Positions 7,661 through 8,282 of a stretch of 8,282 bases of DNA are shown here, piece after piece. The stretch covers positions 1-8,282 of the forward strand of contig JASBUE010000227.1 in the NCBI GenBank assembly GCA_030148045.1, read 5' to 3'. Positions within the stretch are counted from its first letter, which is position 1; each line of letters opens with the position of its first letter. Position numbers and translations under genes: made by a program. Origin of the DNA: Candidatus Tenderia sp. (GTDB taxonomy: Bacteria; Pseudomonadota; Gammaproteobacteria; Tenderiales; Tenderiaceae). The notes under the pieces were generated by a model. It did not search any database and had not been told where the DNA came from. It was given only the letters and a program-made list of their open reading frames with translations.

Positions 7661-7688
7661 ATTATGCTAGGAAATAACGCATTTTCAC
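7661..7688 (-). promoter_or_regulatory. Candidate sigma-70 promoter for the minus-strand series
   Basis: Read on the minus strand, GTGAAA (7688-7683) and CATAAT (7666-7661) are separated by 16 bases, matching 4 of 6 and 5 of 6 of the consensus hexamers. It would give a leader of roughly 125 bases before the helix-turn-helix gene. It is a by-eye match in AT-rich sequence, so chance is a real alternative. Confidence 0.3.
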
Positions 7689-7696
7689 TGTATACG

Positions 7697-7720
7697 CGCC
7701 TACGTGGCGTTATGTAGGCG
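7697..7720. repeat. Perfect 7-bp inverted repeat with 10-base loop
   Basis: CGCCTAC (7697-7703) and GTAGGCG (7714-7720) are exact reverse complements around a 10-base loop, GTGGCGTTAT. A second pair, ATAACGC (7674-7680) and GCGTTAT (7707-7713), overlaps it and spans the candidate minus-strand promoter. The repeats could be an operator, a hairpin, or an end of a lost mobile element. There is no T-run after the hairpin on either strand, so an intrinsic terminator is unlikely. Confidence 0.55.
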
Positions 7721-7783
7721 GTACTTACCGATGGTCCTGGTGATCTACACTGACTGCGGCGAGAAACTCAGCGCAAGAGCACT

Positions 7784-7812
7784 GTGAAATGACCATATTG
7801 ATGGGCGATAAT
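7784..7812 (+). promoter_or_regulatory. Candidate sigma-70 promoter for the TIR gene
   Basis: GTGAAA (7784-7789) and GATAAT (7807-7812) are 17 bases apart, matching 4 of 6 and 5 of 6 consensus positions. The -10 box ends only 8 bases before the TIR ATG, so transcription from it would give an almost or fully leaderless mRNA. No clear ribosome-binding site precedes that ATG, which fits. By-eye evidence only. Confidence 0.35.
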
Positions 7813-7820
7813 AAAATGAA

Positions 7821-8150
7821 ATGATTAGACTATTTCTTTCATACTCACATCAAGATGAAGATCTGCGGAAAGAGCTGGAAAAGCACCTTGCAGCTCTTCG
7901 ACGGGATGGTGTGATTGATATTTGGCAAGACCGCCGGATTGGCCCCGGTGACGAATTCGACCGAGAGATCAGTACCCAACTAGAGTCGGCGGACATCGTG
8001 CTGCTACTCGTGAGTTCAGACTTCCTGCATTCTGACTACTGCTACGACATTGAAATGAAACGGGCGCTGGAACGTCATGCTGAAGGCTCTACCAGAGTCA
8101 TCCCTGCCATCCACCGCCCTTGTGACTGGCAGAAAACCCCACTCGGATAA
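7821..8150 (+). pseudogene. TIR-domain protein gene, truncated by a premature stop
   Basis: The open part encodes 109 residues of a TIR domain. It starts LFLSYSHQDEDLRKEL (box 1), has the BB-loop-like DRRIGPGDEFD (38-47), the strand ADIVLLLVSSDFL (57-69), and DYCYDIEM (72-79), whose Glu78 is at the place of the catalytic Glu of NAD-cleaving TIR domains. It continues to IHRPCDWQKTPLG and then meets TAA. Related TIR proteins continue GKL-A-PTDGKPV and a last strand and helix, so about 30 residues of the domain and any effector partner region are lost. Bacterial TIR proteins commonly act in anti-phage defence (for example Thoeris and CBASS) by degrading NAD+ or making signals from it. This copy is probably inactive, because the end of the fold is missing. 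It is on the opposite strand to the transporter series, and no partner defence gene is visible before the window ends. Confidence 0.85.
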
Positions 8151-8182
8151 CTCAACGCTACCCCCCCACAGACAGGCCTTCA
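8151..8182 (+). pseudogene. Eroded tail of the TIR gene, with frameshift
   Basis: After the TAA the same frame reads LNATP, as expected after the Gly-Lys of TIR relatives. The run of seven C (8161-8167) then shifts frame, and the sequence continues in another frame as TDRPS before a TGA at 8183-8185. This matches the family segment KL-ATPTDGKP, so the tail is a recognisable remnant carrying a second lesion. Confidence 0.65.
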
Positions 8183-8197
8183 TGATCGAATCACTCG

Positions 8198-8282
8198 TTA
8201 TGCATTGATTCCTTCCTGAAGCGCCTGGAGCACCGCCAAAAGCTGACCGACAGCCGGCACCTCGCCGAAGAGGATGTTTTCC
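8198..8282 (-). CDS. Possible C-terminus of an unidentified protein at the right edge
   Basis: On the minus strand, 27 codons are open from the edge to a TAA at 8200-8198, ending GQLLAVLQALQEGINA, a plausible amphipathic C-terminal helix. The plus strand is also open here (8186-8281), reading FLKRLEHRQKLTDSRHLAEE with equally plausible codon use. I cannot tell which strand is coding, and I recognise no family. Confidence 0.2.
   Translation of the reverse strand, partial: ENILFGEVPAVGQLLAVLQALQEGINA

Larger units (their letters stand above)
7528..7820. other. Divergent intergenic region
   Basis: This 293-base stretch between the minus-strand series and the plus-strand TIR gene is visibly richer in A and T than its flanks. 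I see no convincing coding sequence, tRNA or terminator in it. The only open frame of note (7423-7620, plus) is antisense to the helix-turn-helix gene. It contains candidate promoters facing both ways and a perfect 7-bp inverted repeat, listed separately. Confidence 0.6.

Noticed and set aside
7674..7713. Possible integron attC site (ATAACGC ... GCGTTAT)
   Set aside because: The span is only 40 bases, shorter than known attC sites. The 3' box reads GTTATGT rather than GTTRRRY, and no inner L boxes are visible.
7697..7720. Intrinsic terminator at the inverted repeat
   Set aside because: The 7-bp stem has no T-run after it on either strand, and it lies upstream of genes in both directions rather than after one.
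7821..8150. A complete Thoeris or CBASS defence system around the TIR gene
   Set aside because: No ThsA-like, cyclase, STING or other partner gene is present in the window, and the TIR gene itself is truncated.

Overview
The window is moderately GC-rich with proteobacterial-style codon use. The proteins look most like those of a gammaproteobacterium, probably an environmental or chemolithotrophic one; this is an inference from protein style, and no marker gene is present. About nine tenths of the sequence is one tightly packed minus-strand gene series for cation transport. The right-hand end is an AT-richer accessory region with damaged defence or toxin-like genes.

Read in the direction of transcription (minus strand, right to left), the series is: a small excisionase-type helix-turn-helix protein with an early stop (7527-7378); a small RelE/ParE-toxin-like protein (7345-7106); a P2-type cation-transporting ATPase (7125-4354); a CPA2 (Kef-type) cation/proton antiporter with a C-terminal NAD-binding RCK domain (4357-2690); the Mrp/Mnh antiporter subunit E (2673-2167); two paralogous tandem-domain UspE-type universal stress proteins (2164-1175 and 1146-163); and Mrp subunit F, cut by the left edge (156-1). 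Junctions overlap by 20 bases or fewer, or are gaps of 28 bases or fewer, apart from a 32-base gap after the early stop in the HTH gene. One polycistronic transcript is therefore likely, continuing leftwards, probably into the remaining mrp genes.

The core genes make a coherent set. The ATPase pumps cations using ATP, the Kef-type and Mrp proteins exchange monovalent cations for protons, and the nucleotide-binding Usp proteins and the RCK domain could sense energy or redox state. The most unusual point is that two usp genes sit between mrpE and mrpF, which normally adjoin. The ATPase also has Ser-Ser where the calcium pump SERCA has Thr-Asp in transmembrane helix 6, so its ion may not be Ca2+.

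On the plus strand at 7821 a TIR-domain gene begins. It is broken by an in-frame stop and then a homopolymer frameshift, with recognisable TIR-like sequence continuing past both. The 293-base divergent intergenic region (7528-7820) holds candidate promoters for both directions and a perfect 7-bp inverted repeat. The last 85 bases are open on both strands, and I could not assign them.
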